Positions 17,888-26,661 of a stretch of 64,000 nucleotides of DNA are shown here, piece after piece. The first letter of the stretch is position 1; each line of letters begins with the position of its first letter. This DNA is from Betaproteobacteria bacterium (GTDB lineage Bacteria > Pseudomonadota > Gammaproteobacteria > Burkholderiales > JACQAP01). The stretch is from the NCBI GenBank assembly GCA_016194905.1, contig JACQAP010000005.1:269114-333113 (forward strand). The letters are read 5' to 3'. The notes below the pieces were generated by a model. That model was given only the letters and a program-made list of their open reading frames with translations, was not told where the DNA came from and ran no database searches. The translations under genes and the position numbers were made by a program.

Positions 17888-18628
17888 CTACTTTCTTGGA
17901 TCCCAGGCAAAGCCCAGTGCGCTGACACCATGCTTGAGGAATTCGAGTGCCTCCGCGGCCAACTTTGCTTCACCTTTGACGCCGAGTTCGATGCGCCGTC
18001 CTGCAGGCGTAAAGCTCGGCAGGCTGAACAATTTCAGCGCAGGGTAACGGGCAATGCAGTCGTTCATCAGATCGATGAGTTGGCTCTCGCCCGCATCTTT
18101 GACGACAATCGCTACGTCCACCGGCGGTTCCGCCCTGTGCAGATGCGAGTATTCAGTATCGAGCACCCATTCCATCATCGGCCACGCCATCTCCGGAAAC
18201 CCGGGCAGAAAGTAATGCCGGGCAAAACTGAATCCGGGCACGCGGTTGTAAGGATTGGGAATGATGCGGCTGCCGGCGGGAAACACGCCCATCTGAATTC
18301 GCTTGGGGTAGGCCTCGGCCCCGAAGCGCGCTTCGATCTCGCGCTTCGCATCGGGATGCAGTTGCAATGCGACGCCCGCCGCCTTCGCCGCGCATTGGCG
18401 TGTGTGGTCGTCAGGTGTCGCGCCGATTCCGCCGAAACTGAATACGATATCCGTGCGTGCCAGCGTGCTGGTCAAGACCTGCGTGATGATCTCCGGATCG
18501 TCGGGCAGGTTCATGCTCCACGACAGCCCGAGGCCGCGCGCCTTCAACAGCTCGACGATCTTGGGAAAGTGCTTGTCCTGTCGTTTGCCCGACAGGATTT
18601 CATCGCCAATGATGAGCGCTCCGAACAC
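17888..18628 (-). CDS. CinA-like/MoaB-like molybdopterin-binding domain protein
   Basis: Single MoCF-biosynthesis-type domain protein of 246 residues. FGALIIGDEILSGKRQDKH opens the domain and IVFSFGGIGATPDDHTRQCA is the MoaB/MogA-type phosphate-binding loop; YFLPGFPEMAW follows. It corresponds to the N-terminal (COG1058) half of CinA without the nicotinamide-nucleotide amidase domain. I chose the GTG at 18628 because the conserved region starts there; an ATG at 18742 would add a very basic, unlikely N-terminus. Biochemical function is unproven. Confidence 0.85.
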   Translation of the reverse strand: MFGALIIGDEILSGKRQDKHFPKIVELLKARGLGLSWSMNLPDDPEIITQVLTSTLARTDIVFSFGGIGATPDDHTRQCAAKAAGVALQLHPDAKREIEARFGAEAYPKRIQMGVFPAGSRIIPNPYNRVPGFSFARHYFLPGFPEMAWPMMEWVLDTEYSHLHRAEPPVDVAIVVKDAGESQLIDLMNDCIARYPALKLFSLPSFTPAGRRIELGVKGEAKLAAEALEFLKHGVSALGFAWDPRK

Positions 18629-18716
18629 GTTGCGGTTGCGGCTCCGGCTAGGGTAAGGGCGGCGAGTTTGCAGGCAGCGGGGAACGGCCGTCAAGCGGGC
18701 CGGCTTCAATGAATCA

Positions 18717-18746
18717 TTGACATTCGCCCCGGGTAACGGCAAAAAT
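18717..18746 (+). promoter_or_regulatory. Promoter of the marR-cytochrome b561-yceI operon
   Basis: TTGACA at 18717-18722 is followed after 18 bases by AAAAAT at 18741-18746, a perfect -35 with a weak -10. Transcription would begin around 18752, inside the palindrome at 18748-18761. Confidence 0.5.
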
Positions 18747-18747
18747 G

Positions 18748-18761
18748 GTTCGAATTAGAAC
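18748..18761. promoter_or_regulatory. Likely MarR operator (inverted repeat)
   Basis: GTTC-GAATTA-GAAC is an inverted repeat placed over the predicted transcription start of the marR gene, where a regulator of this family would repress its own operon. Confidence 0.45.
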
Positions 18762-18783
18762 TAAATGCCCGGACAGCGGCTTT

Positions 18784-19236
18784 ATGCCTAAAGAGCAGTT
18801 CATTAGAACTTTGCGGTCATTGGCCGAGTGCTACCAGGCTTTCGAGGCCTATTCCGGGGCGCATGTGCGCAAGCTCGGATTGACGTGCGCGCAATTCGAT
18901 ATCGTTGCCACGCTCGGAAACACGCCGGGCATGACCTGCAAGGAACTCGGCGAAAAAACACTGATCACCAAAGGCACGCTGACCGGCGTGCTGGATCGCA
19001 TGGAAGCCCGCGGCCTGATCCGGCGCACCGCTTCCGACGCCGATCGCAGGCAGGTATTCGTAGTGCTCACGCCTCAGGGGGTACGCACTTTCGAGCGCAC
19101 GTTCCCGGCGCACATCGGCCACCTCAAGCCCGCGTTCACAGTGTTGTCCCCGCGCGAGCTGGATCAGGCGGCGGAACTGCTGCACAAGCTTCGCGACGCT
19201 TTGCGCGAGGCGCGCGCGGAACGCAAGGCCGCCTGA
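18784..19236 (+). CDS. MarR family transcriptional regulator
   Basis: Dimeric winged-helix regulator of 150 residues. The recognition region is MTCKELGEKTLITKGTLTGV followed by LDRMEARGLIRR, and the wing is SDADRRQVFVVLTPQG. I chose the ATG at 18784 since the alternative ATG at 18745 falls within the promoter -10 and the operator. It heads an operon with a cytochrome b561 and two YceI proteins, so it probably controls them in response to an oxidant or aromatic ligand; the ligand is not visible from sequence. Confidence 0.9.
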   Translation: MPKEQFIRTLRSLAECYQAFEAYSGAHVRKLGLTCAQFDIVATLGNTPGMTCKELGEKTLITKGTLTGVLDRMEARGLIRRTASDADRRQVFVVLTPQGVRTFERTFPAHIGHLKPAFTVLSPRELDQAAELLHKLRDALREARAERKAA

Positions 19237-19237
19237 C

Positions 19238-19798
19238 ATGAAACCATCCTTGCAACGCTACACCGGCGTTGCGATCATGTTGCACTGGCTGATCGCGGCG
19301 GCGATCCTGTGCACGTTCCTGCTCGCCCAGTACATGACCGGACTGCAGCTTTCTCCGGCCAAGCTGAGGCTGTATTCCTATCACAAGTGGATCGGCGTCA
19401 CGATTTTCCTGCTCGTGCTGATCCGCCTCGCCTGGCGCGTATCGCATCGCCCGCCTCCACCGCCGGCATCGATGCCGGGCTGGCAGAACAGCGCCGCCAG
19501 CATCGCCCATTTTTTTCTTTATGCACTGACGCTGGCCATTCCCGTATCGGGCTGGCTGATGAGTTCGGCCTCGGGCTTCCAGGTCGTTTACCTCGGGCTG
19601 CTGCCGATCCCCGACCTGCTCGCCAAGAACAAGGACATGGCGGACCAACTGAAGCAACTGCACGAGGCGCTGAACTGGCTGATGCTGCTGGTCGTTGCAC
19701 TGCACGTTGCCGCGGCACTGAAACACCACCTCGTGGATCGCGACGACGTCCTGAGGCGCATGTTGCCTTTCCTCAAACAACGGAGTGCCCTCAAATGA
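19238..19798 (+). CDS. Cytochrome b561 family di-heme membrane protein
   Basis: Inner membrane b-type cytochrome of 186 residues with four hydrophobic helices (about 11-30, 48-64, 85-106, 143-160). Candidate heme ligands are His16 (MLHWLIAA), His49 (YSYHKWIG), and His residues in the last helix (QLHEALNWLML...ALHVAAALKHH). It probably passes electrons from quinol to a periplasmic acceptor, as in YceJ/CybB. The start comes 1 base after the marR stop, and its end overlaps the first yceI start (ATGA). Confidence 0.93.
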   Translation: MKPSLQRYTGVAIMLHWLIAAAILCTFLLAQYMTGLQLSPAKLRLYSYHKWIGVTIFLLVLIRLAWRVSHRPPPPPASMPGWQNSAASIAHFFLYALTLAIPVSGWLMSSASGFQVVYLGLLPIPDLLAKNKDMADQLKQLHEALNWLMLLVVALHVAAALKHHLVDRDDVLRRMLPFLKQRSALK

Positions 19799-20349
19799 GA
19801 TTGCATGCCCTCTTGCCGTTCCTCGCTCTGGTGGCAATCAGCGCGCCGGCGTCCGCCAGCAATGTCGATTACGCCAACAGTGAGATCACTTTCGTCTCGA
19901 AGCAGATGAATGTACCGGTGCAGGGCCGCTTCAAGAAATTCACCGCGCAGATCGTTTTCGATCCCAGGAAGGTCGCGTCTTCCAAAGCCGAGATCGAGGT
20001 CGAGCTCGCCAGCATCGATACCGGCAGCGCCGAAGCCAATGATGAGGTCGGCAAGAAGGCATGGTTCAACACCAGCGCTTTTCCGACCGCCAGGTTTATT
20101 TCCAGCGCGGTCGCACAGACAGGCCCGGATCGCTACGAGGCCCGGGGAAAGCTTTCCATCAAGGGCATCGGCCAGGACGTGATTGCACCGTTCAGCGTCA
20201 AGCGTAACGGCGATGTCGTGACTTACGATGGCGCTTTCACCCTCAAGCGATTGCAGTTCAAGATCGGGGACGGCGTCTGGTCGGATACCGAGACGGTAGC
20301 CGACGAGGTGCAGATGAAATTCCGCATCGTCACCACAGGCAATAAATAG
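19795..20349 (+). CDS. YceI family periplasmic lipid-binding protein (first copy)
   Basis: YceI-like lipocalin-fold protein of 184 residues with a signal peptide (MRLHALLPFLALVAISAPASA). Family features include FVSKQMNVPVQGRFKKFTA, the segment EIEVELASIDTGSAEANDEV, and ARGKLSIKGIGQDVIAPFSV. YceI proteins bind isoprenoid/quinone-like lipids and are commonly encoded with cytochrome b561, as here. It is translationally coupled to the cytochrome by ATGA. A second, diverged copy follows after 93 bases. Confidence 0.92.
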   Translation: MRLHALLPFLALVAISAPASASNVDYANSEITFVSKQMNVPVQGRFKKFTAQIVFDPRKVASSKAEIEVELASIDTGSAEANDEVGKKAWFNTSAFPTARFISSAVAQTGPDRYEARGKLSIKGIGQDVIAPFSVKRNGDVVTYDGAFTLKRLQFKIGDGVWSDTETVADEVQMKFRIVTTGNK

Positions 20350-20390
20350 TGTTCCTACGCCATCGCGTGCCGGCGATCGGGGCGCGCATC

Positions 20391-20441
20391 GTTCAACCAG
20401 CGGCTTTGTTCAACCAGCAGCATTGTTCAACCAGCAGAGGA
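20391..20441. repeat. Three tandem 17-bp repeats before the second yceI gene
   Basis: GTTCAACCAGC begins units at 20391, 20408 and 20425, giving an exact 17-base period. The remaining six bases vary (GGCTTT, AGCATT, AGAGGA). The third unit carries the ribosome-binding site of the following gene. Confidence 0.85.
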
Positions 20442-20442
20442 G

Positions 20443-21015
20443 ATGAATTTGAAAACCCAACTCGCAGCATTCCTGATCAGCGCCGCCTTCGCGCTGCCGG
20501 CGACCGCCGCCGATTCCTACACCTTGGACCCGGCTCACACCTATCCCAATTTCGAGATCAACCACCTCGGCTTTTCGACGATGCACGGCCGCTTTGGAGC
20601 GACCAACGGCAAGGTCGTGCTCGATACCGCGGCCAAGAGCGGCAGCATCGACATCACGATCGATGCCACCTCGATCGACACCGGCCACGCCAAGCGCGAT
20701 ACACACCTCAAGAGCGAGGAATTTTTCAACGTCGGCAAATTTCCGATGCTGGCCTACAAGGCAACCAAGTTGAATTTCAACGGGGACAAACTGACCGGTG
20801 CCGACGGCGAACTGACCCTGCTGGGCGTAACAAAACCGGTGAGCCTCGCAGTAACCACTTTCAATTGCGGCCCACATCCGATGAACAAGAAACAGATGTG
20901 TGGTGCAAACGCGACGGCAACCATCAAGCGCAGCGATTTTGGTCTGAGCACCTACGTACCGGCTGTCGGCGACGAAGTGAAGATCAGCATCGAGGTGGAA
21001 GCGATCAAGGATTGA
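20443..21015 (+). CDS. YceI family periplasmic lipid-binding protein (second copy)
   Basis: Second YceI-type protein, 190 residues, with a signal peptide to about residue 22. DSYTLDPAHTYPNFEINHLG and FSTMHGRFGATNGKVVLD match the classical E. coli-like YceI family more closely than the first copy does. It has two cysteines (NCGPHPMNKKQMCG). AGGAG directly touches the ATG at 20443. A TTG at 20449 has the better 6-base spacing and gives MKTQLAAFLISAAFALPA, so the true start may be there. The gene ends in an intrinsic terminator. Confidence 0.93.
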   Translation: MNLKTQLAAFLISAAFALPATAADSYTLDPAHTYPNFEINHLGFSTMHGRFGATNGKVVLDTAAKSGSIDITIDATSIDTGHAKRDTHLKSEEFFNVGKFPMLAYKATKLNFNGDKLTGADGELTLLGVTKPVSLAVTTFNCGPHPMNKKQMCGANATATIKRSDFGLSTYVPAVGDEVKISIEVEAIKD

Positions 21016-21030
21016 TCGCCTCCCTGCCTT

Positions 21031-21069
21031 AAAGACAAACGGGCCGCGATACGCGGCCCGTTTGTCTTT
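21031..21069. terminator. Bidirectional terminator with a perfect 18-bp stem
   Basis: AAAGACAAACGGGCCGCG (21031-21048) pairs without mismatch with CGCGGCCCGTTTGTCTTT (21052-21069) around an ATA loop. It lies between two convergent genes and has A-rich and T-rich outer ends, so it can stop transcription from both sides. Confidence 0.9.
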
Positions 21070-21084
21070 GAATCGGGGGAATTG

Positions 21085-21900
21085 TTACTTCAGGAAGAAG
21101 CGGACACCGACCTCGAATTTCCAGTCGTAGACCGGCGGCAGGTTATCCCCGGACAAACCGATGCCGGGACGCGCCCAGATGGCAGTGTCGCGGTTCAGGA
21201 AACGGCCCACTTCTCCTTCCAGCGTCAATCCGACCTTGTCCGCGCGTTCGTGGTCTACGATGACCTGCGGCTCGACGATGGTATAGATCAGATTCGGCCA
21301 GCGAGTCAGGAAAGCGGACTTGATACTGGTGTAGTGAACGTCGCGGCGCGCATCGCCACCACCAAGCGTGACGTAGTGCTGAAGAAACGGGAACACCACG
21401 GAGTTGTATTGCGGCAGATCGATGGAAGCGAAGATCAGCGGCGCGATCACGTTTTTCCCCGTCCCCAGCGCATCCTTCGTCGCCGTATTCAGGATGATTT
21501 CACCGCCGGCCACGATCGCATAGCCCGCACCGCGCGCGACGCGATAACTGCCCCGGAACAGGAGGTCACCAATGCCGGACTCGCTGCCGTTGTTCGGCAT
21601 GCCGGGATCGGCGAAAACTATCGGTGTTTCGAACCGGAAAGAAAGATCGGGATTCGCCGAGAAATCCACCCGCGGCACGATCATGTAGACGGTGCCACCG
21701 CCTTGCAGGTCCTGATATTCGTCGCGGATTTCGACGCGGGTTGTCCTGAAGTCGACAGGTTGACTGCTCTTGGGCGCCGCATCCGCGCCGGAAGCGGTTT
21801 CGACCTGCGAAAAGGCGGAGCCCGAAAAGCCGGATCCCGCTGCGAGAGTCAGGACATATGCACAGAGAATATAGGCAGGGAGACGGTGCGCGTGAATCAT
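21085..21900 (-). CDS. Predicted outer membrane beta-barrel protein of unknown function
   Basis: Exported protein of 271 residues: signal peptide about 1-32, then a chain of alternating beta-strand-like segments and a C-terminal FEVGVRFFLK. The aromatic residue near the end and amphipathic strands such as GGTVYMIVPRVDFSANPDLSF and GYAIVAGGEIILNT suggest a transmembrane beta-barrel of the transporter/porin-like type. I do not recognise a named family. It converges on the second yceI gene across a shared terminator and stands alone on its strand. Confidence 0.7.
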   Translation of the reverse strand: MIHAHRLPAYILCAYVLTLAAGSGFSGSAFSQVETASGADAAPKSSQPVDFRTTRVEIRDEYQDLQGGGTVYMIVPRVDFSANPDLSFRFETPIVFADPGMPNNGSESGIGDLLFRGSYRVARGAGYAIVAGGEIILNTATKDALGTGKNVIAPLIFASIDLPQYNSVVFPFLQHYVTLGGGDARRDVHYTSIKSAFLTRWPNLIYTIVEPQVIVDHERADKVGLTLEGEVGRFLNRDTAIWARPGIGLSGDNLPPVYDWKFEVGVRFFLK

Positions 21901-22007
21901 GCTCGTTGGGTGAATGCAAGTACCGCGCCAGTCACCATCGAAGCCGGCGCAACGGCGGCGATTCTAAACGAATGCGCCCAACAGCGAAGTTTCGCGCCGC
22001 AAATCGG

Positions 22008-22259
22008 TCATTCGCAAGTGTCTGCCGCAGCCTCTTTGCATTCCACCCGGCTATGCTCGGGATTGGATACACAGTGATACAGCTTGTTTTTGCATTTGGC
22101 GCACCAGACCGTGGTGGACCCTTCGCGCGAATAGCGGCTCTTGACGATGTCCACGCTCATGGTACCGCAACCGGTTGCCCCGGCAGTCATCGTGCTCTGG
22201 GTCTTGCAGCCGGACAATACGCAGACGGCCGCCACGAGAATGACGATTCGGAGATTCAT
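22008..22259 (-). CDS. Small cysteine-rich lipoprotein
   Basis: Predicted lipoprotein of 83 residues. A signal peptide ends in the lipobox LSGC (Cys18). The mature part has six further cysteines (GCG, WCAKCKNKLYHC, VECKE, DTCE), including a C-x2-C pair, which suggests metal binding or several disulfides. No family is recognised. The ATG at 22259 lies 77 bases after the CBS-domain gene on the same strand. Confidence 0.7.
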   Translation of the reverse strand: MNLRIVILVAAVCVLSGCKTQSTMTAGATGCGTMSVDIVKSRYSREGSTTVWCAKCKNKLYHCVSNPEHSRVECKEAAADTCE

Positions 22260-22336
22260 GAAACCGGTTGAAGCAAAAATGCCGCGGGAGGGAAACAGCG
22301 CGACAGGACAGATGCTGAAGTCCGGGGTGTGCGCTT

Positions 22337-22765
22337 TCAATGGTGAATATAACTTTCCAGTTGCTTGATGACGAATTCCTTCTCGGACAGCATTTCCTTC
22401 ACCACATCGCCGATCGAAATCAGACCAATCACCTTTTTGTGTTCCAGCACCGGCAGGTGGCGGATACGCTTGTCCGTCATCAGACCCATGCAATCTTCTA
22501 CCGTTTGTTCCGGTCGCACGCACACGACCTTTTCTGTCATGGTCTCGCGCACCGGCGTATCTTTCGAAGCCTTGCCCTGCAGGACGACCTTGCGGGCATA
22601 GTCGCGCTCGGAAAAAATACCGACCAGATGCCCGTCTTCGAGCACTACGACCGCGCCGATCTCTTTTTCCGCCATCACCTTGAGCGCCTCCAGCACAGTG
22701 GCACTTGGGGCGACCGAAATCAGGATGTGGCGCTTCGATTCCAGGAGTTGCTGAACTGTTTTCAT
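22337..22765 (-). CDS. CBS domain pair protein
   Basis: Cytoplasmic protein of 142 residues made of two CBS domains (about 8-65 and 72-130) and nothing else. ATVLEALKVMAEKEIGAVVV and QTVEDCMGLMTDKRIRHLPV are the repeated cores. Such stand-alone CBS pairs bind adenine nucleotides and tune partner proteins; the partner is unknown here. AGGGGGAG precedes the ATG. Confidence 0.93.
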   Translation of the reverse strand: MKTVQQLLESKRHILISVAPSATVLEALKVMAEKEIGAVVVLEDGHLVGIFSERDYARKVVLQGKASKDTPVRETMTEKVVCVRPEQTVEDCMGLMTDKRIRHLPVLEHKKVIGLISIGDVVKEMLSEKEFVIKQLESYIHH

Positions 22766-22930
22766 TTTCTCTCCCCCTCGCGAAACAGTCCTGACGATGA
22801 CTCATTACCGTTCTTGTAAGGCCAGTTTAGACCAGCAGCGATAGTTGTCAACGCGCCGATTCGCGAGTCCCCGGTCCGCAAGCCGATCGGCTTGCGGTGA
22901 AAGTGCGGCGACGGGTTCGCATGACTGCGT

Positions 22931-24511
22931 TCAAGCCGTCGTGCTGCGCCGCTGTTTCACCCACATAATCGGCTGCGCCTTCACCGGCAGCGGCGCGGCG
23001 CCGTGCTTGACCAATGTCTTGTCCAGTTCCTTGCCGGCATCGTCGGCCAGTGCAGCCACACGCGCCGCGCGGATCGCTTCGGCACGTGCTTGCGGCCCGT
23101 CCCATTGCCCACCGACCGCGAGATGGTCCAGCACGTGCAGCAGGTTGTCCTTGCCGCGATCGTTGGTGCTACCGTAGCCTTTGACGAGGCGACCGCACAA
23201 CGCGATCTCATGGCCCAGTTGCCACTGATTACGCGCGCCCTGCTCCACCGCCGCCAGCCAGCGTTCGATCATGGCCTGCTCCTGCGCAAACCGGCTACCG
23301 CGCTTGCGCAGCCCTTTCAGACTCGCGAGGAAGCGCAGCGCGAGAAAACCCGAGATGGTATGGACGCCGATCTTGAGCGGAAGCGCAAGAGCCGTTTTGC
23401 CGTTCTGCTGGCGGCGCCTGTCCCAGCCGATCAGTGCGCGGGCCAAGGTCCGCGGCAGCAGCGCAGCGAGTTCCGGCACGCCGGGCTTGAAGTAATCGTA
23501 GATGCGCATCAGATCTTCAGCCGGCGCCTTGACTTCCTGCCTGACGCGCGCGAAGCGGCTCGCGCGGCATTTCAGGTCGGCTACGCGTACGATGTCGTCG
23601 AAGGCCATCCATAGCGCGAGATAACGCGCCGTCTCGCTGGTAGTCACGTAACCCCCTTCGCCCGAAGGATCCCCTGCCCGTTCGGCTTCGAGGACCCGCT
23701 TCATGCGCTGCGCGTAGAGTTCGGCGTAGTCGCCATCCTGATACTCCAGCGTGCGCGCATGACCGGCACCCAGCATGGCATGTGTCGGCGGCGGGAAAAC
23801 GCGGGCGAGATCGGCCGGCAATGCGGCGGCAAAGGTCGGCGCCACGGCAGAGGCCGGCGTCTGCGCCGCCAGCCCCCGGGCCACGATCTCGAACGCTCGG
23901 GCGAATCCGCGCAAGCTCGGTTCGACCCCTCTTCCGGATTGCCGGATGGTTTGTTCGTAAGCCTCGCGCGAAAACGGCAGCACGCCACTACCCGCGATCG
24001 CGCCGAACAACACCGCGCTCAACACGGTCCCTGCTTCCTGGGCCACCGCGGACATGTCGAAGATGCGGGCGCTCTGGCTGTACTGCCGCACGACCTTCAG
24101 CAATTCCTCGGAGGACGCGCGTCCATCCGCAAGCTGCAATTTCTCGGCGGTGGTCAGCGTGCGGGAACTGGAGGTCACCACGAGCGTGCGATCCGCCGAT
24201 GTCATGCCGTTGCCGATGTGGCGCACCGTTTCCAGCAGTTCGGAGGAAACCAGCACATCCAGGGCACCAGGCACCGGATAAAGGCTGAACACCGGCTTGC
24301 GACCACCCAGCTCCGCAACCGGCACGGGAAAGACTTCGAAGTAGTACGTCGTCGAACCGGTGCGCTGCGCGACACCCGGGATCGAAGTGCTCTGCGCGCT
24401 GTAGCCGCTGCGAGTTGCGGTTTCCACCAGCCATTCGGCCAACACCCCGCCACCCTCGCCGCCGAGGGCGCAGATCAGCAATGTGAGCGGACGACGATCG
24501 GCGAGGTTCAT
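22931..24511 (-). CDS. iorB: Indolepyruvate oxidoreductase, subunit B (IorB-like)
   Basis: Gamma-type subunit of a 2-oxoacid:acceptor oxidoreductase that oxidatively decarboxylates aryl-pyruvates to aryl-acetyl-CoA. It has 526 residues: a pyruvate ferredoxin oxidoreductase gamma domain (LLICALGGEGGGVLAEWLVE, about 10-200) followed by a long DUF6537-like C-terminal region. The proteobacterial large-form IorB has this extension, whereas archaeal IorB is only about 200 residues. The ATG overlaps the iorA stop (ATGA), so both subunits are made in equal amounts. Confidence 0.88.
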   Translation of the reverse strand: MNLADRRPLTLLICALGGEGGGVLAEWLVETATRSGYSAQSTSIPGVAQRTGSTTYYFEVFPVPVAELGGRKPVFSLYPVPGALDVLVSSELLETVRHIGNGMTSADRTLVVTSSSRTLTTAEKLQLADGRASSEELLKVVRQYSQSARIFDMSAVAQEAGTVLSAVLFGAIAGSGVLPFSREAYEQTIRQSGRGVEPSLRGFARAFEIVARGLAAQTPASAVAPTFAAALPADLARVFPPPTHAMLGAGHARTLEYQDGDYAELYAQRMKRVLEAERAGDPSGEGGYVTTSETARYLALWMAFDDIVRVADLKCRASRFARVRQEVKAPAEDLMRIYDYFKPGVPELAALLPRTLARALIGWDRRRQQNGKTALALPLKIGVHTISGFLALRFLASLKGLRKRGSRFAQEQAMIERWLAAVEQGARNQWQLGHEIALCGRLVKGYGSTNDRGKDNLLHVLDHLAVGGQWDGPQARAEAIRAARVAALADDAGKELDKTLVKHGAAPLPVKAQPIMWVKQRRSTTA

Positions 24512-26661
24512 GCCGTTTGCAGCCAACGCAACACCAAACCGCGCAATCCGTCGAGCAGGCGCTCGTGCAACTTCGGATTGCGGATCACTTCGGCACGGTA
24601 GAACGACGGGCACAAAGTGGCCGCGTGCGCATTCTCTCCACACAACCCGCAGCCGACGCAACCGTCGATGACGGTGGCGACGGGATCGACCCTGAGCGGA
24701 TCCGGACTGTCTTTCAGTGTCAGCGTCGGGCAGCCCGACAACCGGATGCAGGCGTGATCGCCCGTGCAAACGTCCTCGTCGACGCCGTATTTCACGCGAA
24801 CCACGCGCTTGCCCGCCTTCAGCAATCCGGCAATCCACGGCTTGATGCGCCGCTGCCGCTCGAGCTGACATTCGCCCTCGGCGACGATAACCTTGAGTCC
24901 GTTGAACTCGGCGGTAAAGGCTTCGTCGAAGGTCTTGCGCATTTTTTCGACGTGATAGGTATGCACGGTGCGCATCCACCGCACGCCCATGCCCGACAGC
25001 GTCTTCTCGATGGTGAGATTGCGATGGACCAGGCTCTGCTGCTTGTCCTTCGCAGCGACCTTGTCATCCTCGTCCGGCGTCGAGATCAGCTCCTGCGTAC
25101 CGGTGGCAGCGGTATAGCCGTTCTTGAAGATGACCAGAACCGCATCGTCGCTGTTGAACAGCGCCGACTGCACGCCGGTGAGCAAGCCGTTGTGCCAGAA
25201 ACCGCCATCACCCATGACCGACAGCACGCGCCGCTTCATCATGGGCGATACGCCGGCCCGGCTGGCCAGGCTCATGCCGTAACCGAGGATCGAGTGCCCG
25301 AACGAAAATGGCTCGAAGGTCGCGAACGAATGGCAGCCGATGTCGCCGGCAATGTGGGTGGGACCGACATCGCGCTGGGACAGTTTGAGCGCGGCGAACA
25401 CCGGCCGCTCCGGGCAACCGACGCAGAACTGCGGCGGGCGCGCCGGCAGCGGCGCCGAGAGCTGCCGCGCAATATCCTGACGGCGTTTTGTGTTGCTGCG
25501 CAGCCAGCCCTTGCCGGGTTCGGCCGCACTGCCGGGGAGATAGCGATCGACGAATTTCTCCAAGCCGCCGGCCATGACTTCCACGGTGTATTCACCCGCG
25601 GCCATCAACATGTCCTTGCCGTGGATCGGTGTGTTGATGTCGAGCCGGCGCAGCGTGACGAGAATTTCCTGCTCGATATACTCAGGCGTGCCTTCTTCCA
25701 CGATCAACACCGCGCGCTTGCCCAGACAGAACTTCGCAATCTCCTCCGGCACCAGCGGGAAGGTGACGTTCAGCGCAAAGATCGGAATCTCGGATTCGCC
25801 GAACGCGTCGGCCAGGCCGAACTGCTGCAGCGTGCGAATGAGCGAATTGTATAGCCCGCCTTGCACGATAAAGCCCAAGTCGTCGCGCCTGCCCGGAAAC
25901 AATTCGTTCAGGCCTTGCTCGGCGATGTAGCGCCGCGCCGCCGGGATGCGCGCTTCCACCTTGAGCTTCTCGTGGCGGAAAGTCACCGGCGGGTGCGCCA
26001 GGCGCGAATAGTCGAACTTCGCCGGCTCCTCCATGAGGTGGCGGGTCGAGATGGCCGGTGCGACGTTGTCCTTGCACACGAAGCTGCCGCGCACGTGACA
26101 GGCGCGGATGCGCAGCTCCAGCAGGGCCGGCATGTTCGAGGCCTCGGAAAGCCGGAAGCCCTCTTCCACCATGCGCACCATGTTCGAGAGTTCCGGCCGG
26201 GGATCCAGCATCAGCATCGTGGATTTGAGCGCATAGGCATGCGTGCGCTCCTGGATCACGCTGGCACCTTCGCCGTAGTCTTCACCGACCACGATCAGCG
26301 CCCCGCCGGTAACACCGGGCGAGGAGAGATTCGACAACGCATCGGCGGCGACGTTGGTACCGACGATGGATTTCCAGGTCACCGCGCCGCGCAGGGGATA
26401 GTGAATCGACGCACCCAGCATCGCCGCGGCGGAGGCCTCGTTCGAACACGCCTCGACGTGCACGCCGAGCTGGTCCAGGTAATCTTCCGCCTGCACCATG
26501 ACATCGATGAGATGGGAAACCGGCGCGCCCTTATAGCCGCCGACATAGGCGACACCGGACTGCAGCAACGCCTTGGTGATGGCGAGAATGCCTTCGCCGT
26601 GGAAGGTTTGCCCGTTGCCCAGGCTCAGCAGCCCGATCTCTTTCTGGAAGGATTTCTCCAA
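24508..26661 (-). CDS. iorA: Indolepyruvate oxidoreductase, subunit A (IorA-like)
   Basis: Thiamine-diphosphate and iron-sulfur subunit, 717 residues from the TTG at 26661. The N-terminal PFOR domain begins EIGLLSLGNGQTFHGEGIL. The ThDP-binding motif is MGDGGFWHNGLLTGVQSALF. The C-terminus has ferredoxin-type cysteines (CVGCGLCGENAHAATLC and CTGDHAC). No ATG exists near the conserved start; the in-frame ATG at 26895 would add a non-homologous 78 residues. With IorB it degrades aromatic 2-oxoacids such as indolepyruvate from tryptophan. Confidence 0.88.
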   Translation of the reverse strand: MEKSFQKEIGLLSLGNGQTFHGEGILAITKALLQSGVAYVGGYKGAPVSHLIDVMVQAEDYLDQLGVHVEACSNEASAAAMLGASIHYPLRGAVTWKSIVGTNVAADALSNLSSPGVTGGALIVVGEDYGEGASVIQERTHAYALKSTMLMLDPRPELSNMVRMVEEGFRLSEASNMPALLELRIRACHVRGSFVCKDNVAPAISTRHLMEEPAKFDYSRLAHPPVTFRHEKLKVEARIPAARRYIAEQGLNELFPGRRDDLGFIVQGGLYNSLIRTLQQFGLADAFGESEIPIFALNVTFPLVPEEIAKFCLGKRAVLIVEEGTPEYIEQEILVTLRRLDINTPIHGKDMLMAAGEYTVEVMAGGLEKFVDRYLPGSAAEPGKGWLRSNTKRRQDIARQLSAPLPARPPQFCVGCPERPVFAALKLSQRDVGPTHIAGDIGCHSFATFEPFSFGHSILGYGMSLASRAGVSPMMKRRVLSVMGDGGFWHNGLLTGVQSALFNSDDAVLVIFKNGYTAATGTQELISTPDEDDKVAAKDKQQSLVHRNLTIEKTLSGMGVRWMRTVHTYHVEKMRKTFDEAFTAEFNGLKVIVAEGECQLERQRRIKPWIAGLLKAGKRVVRVKYGVDEDVCTGDHACIRLSGCPTLTLKDSPDPLRVDPVATVIDGCVGCGLCGENAHAATLCPSFYRAEVIRNPKLHERLLDGLRGLVLRWLQTA

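Noticed and set aside
24512-24979. Upstream extension of the IorB frame inside iorA
   Set aside because: The conserved IorB start is the ATG at 24511 with an ATGA junction; upstream codons are antisense-like Arg/Gly-rich sequence in another frame of iorA.
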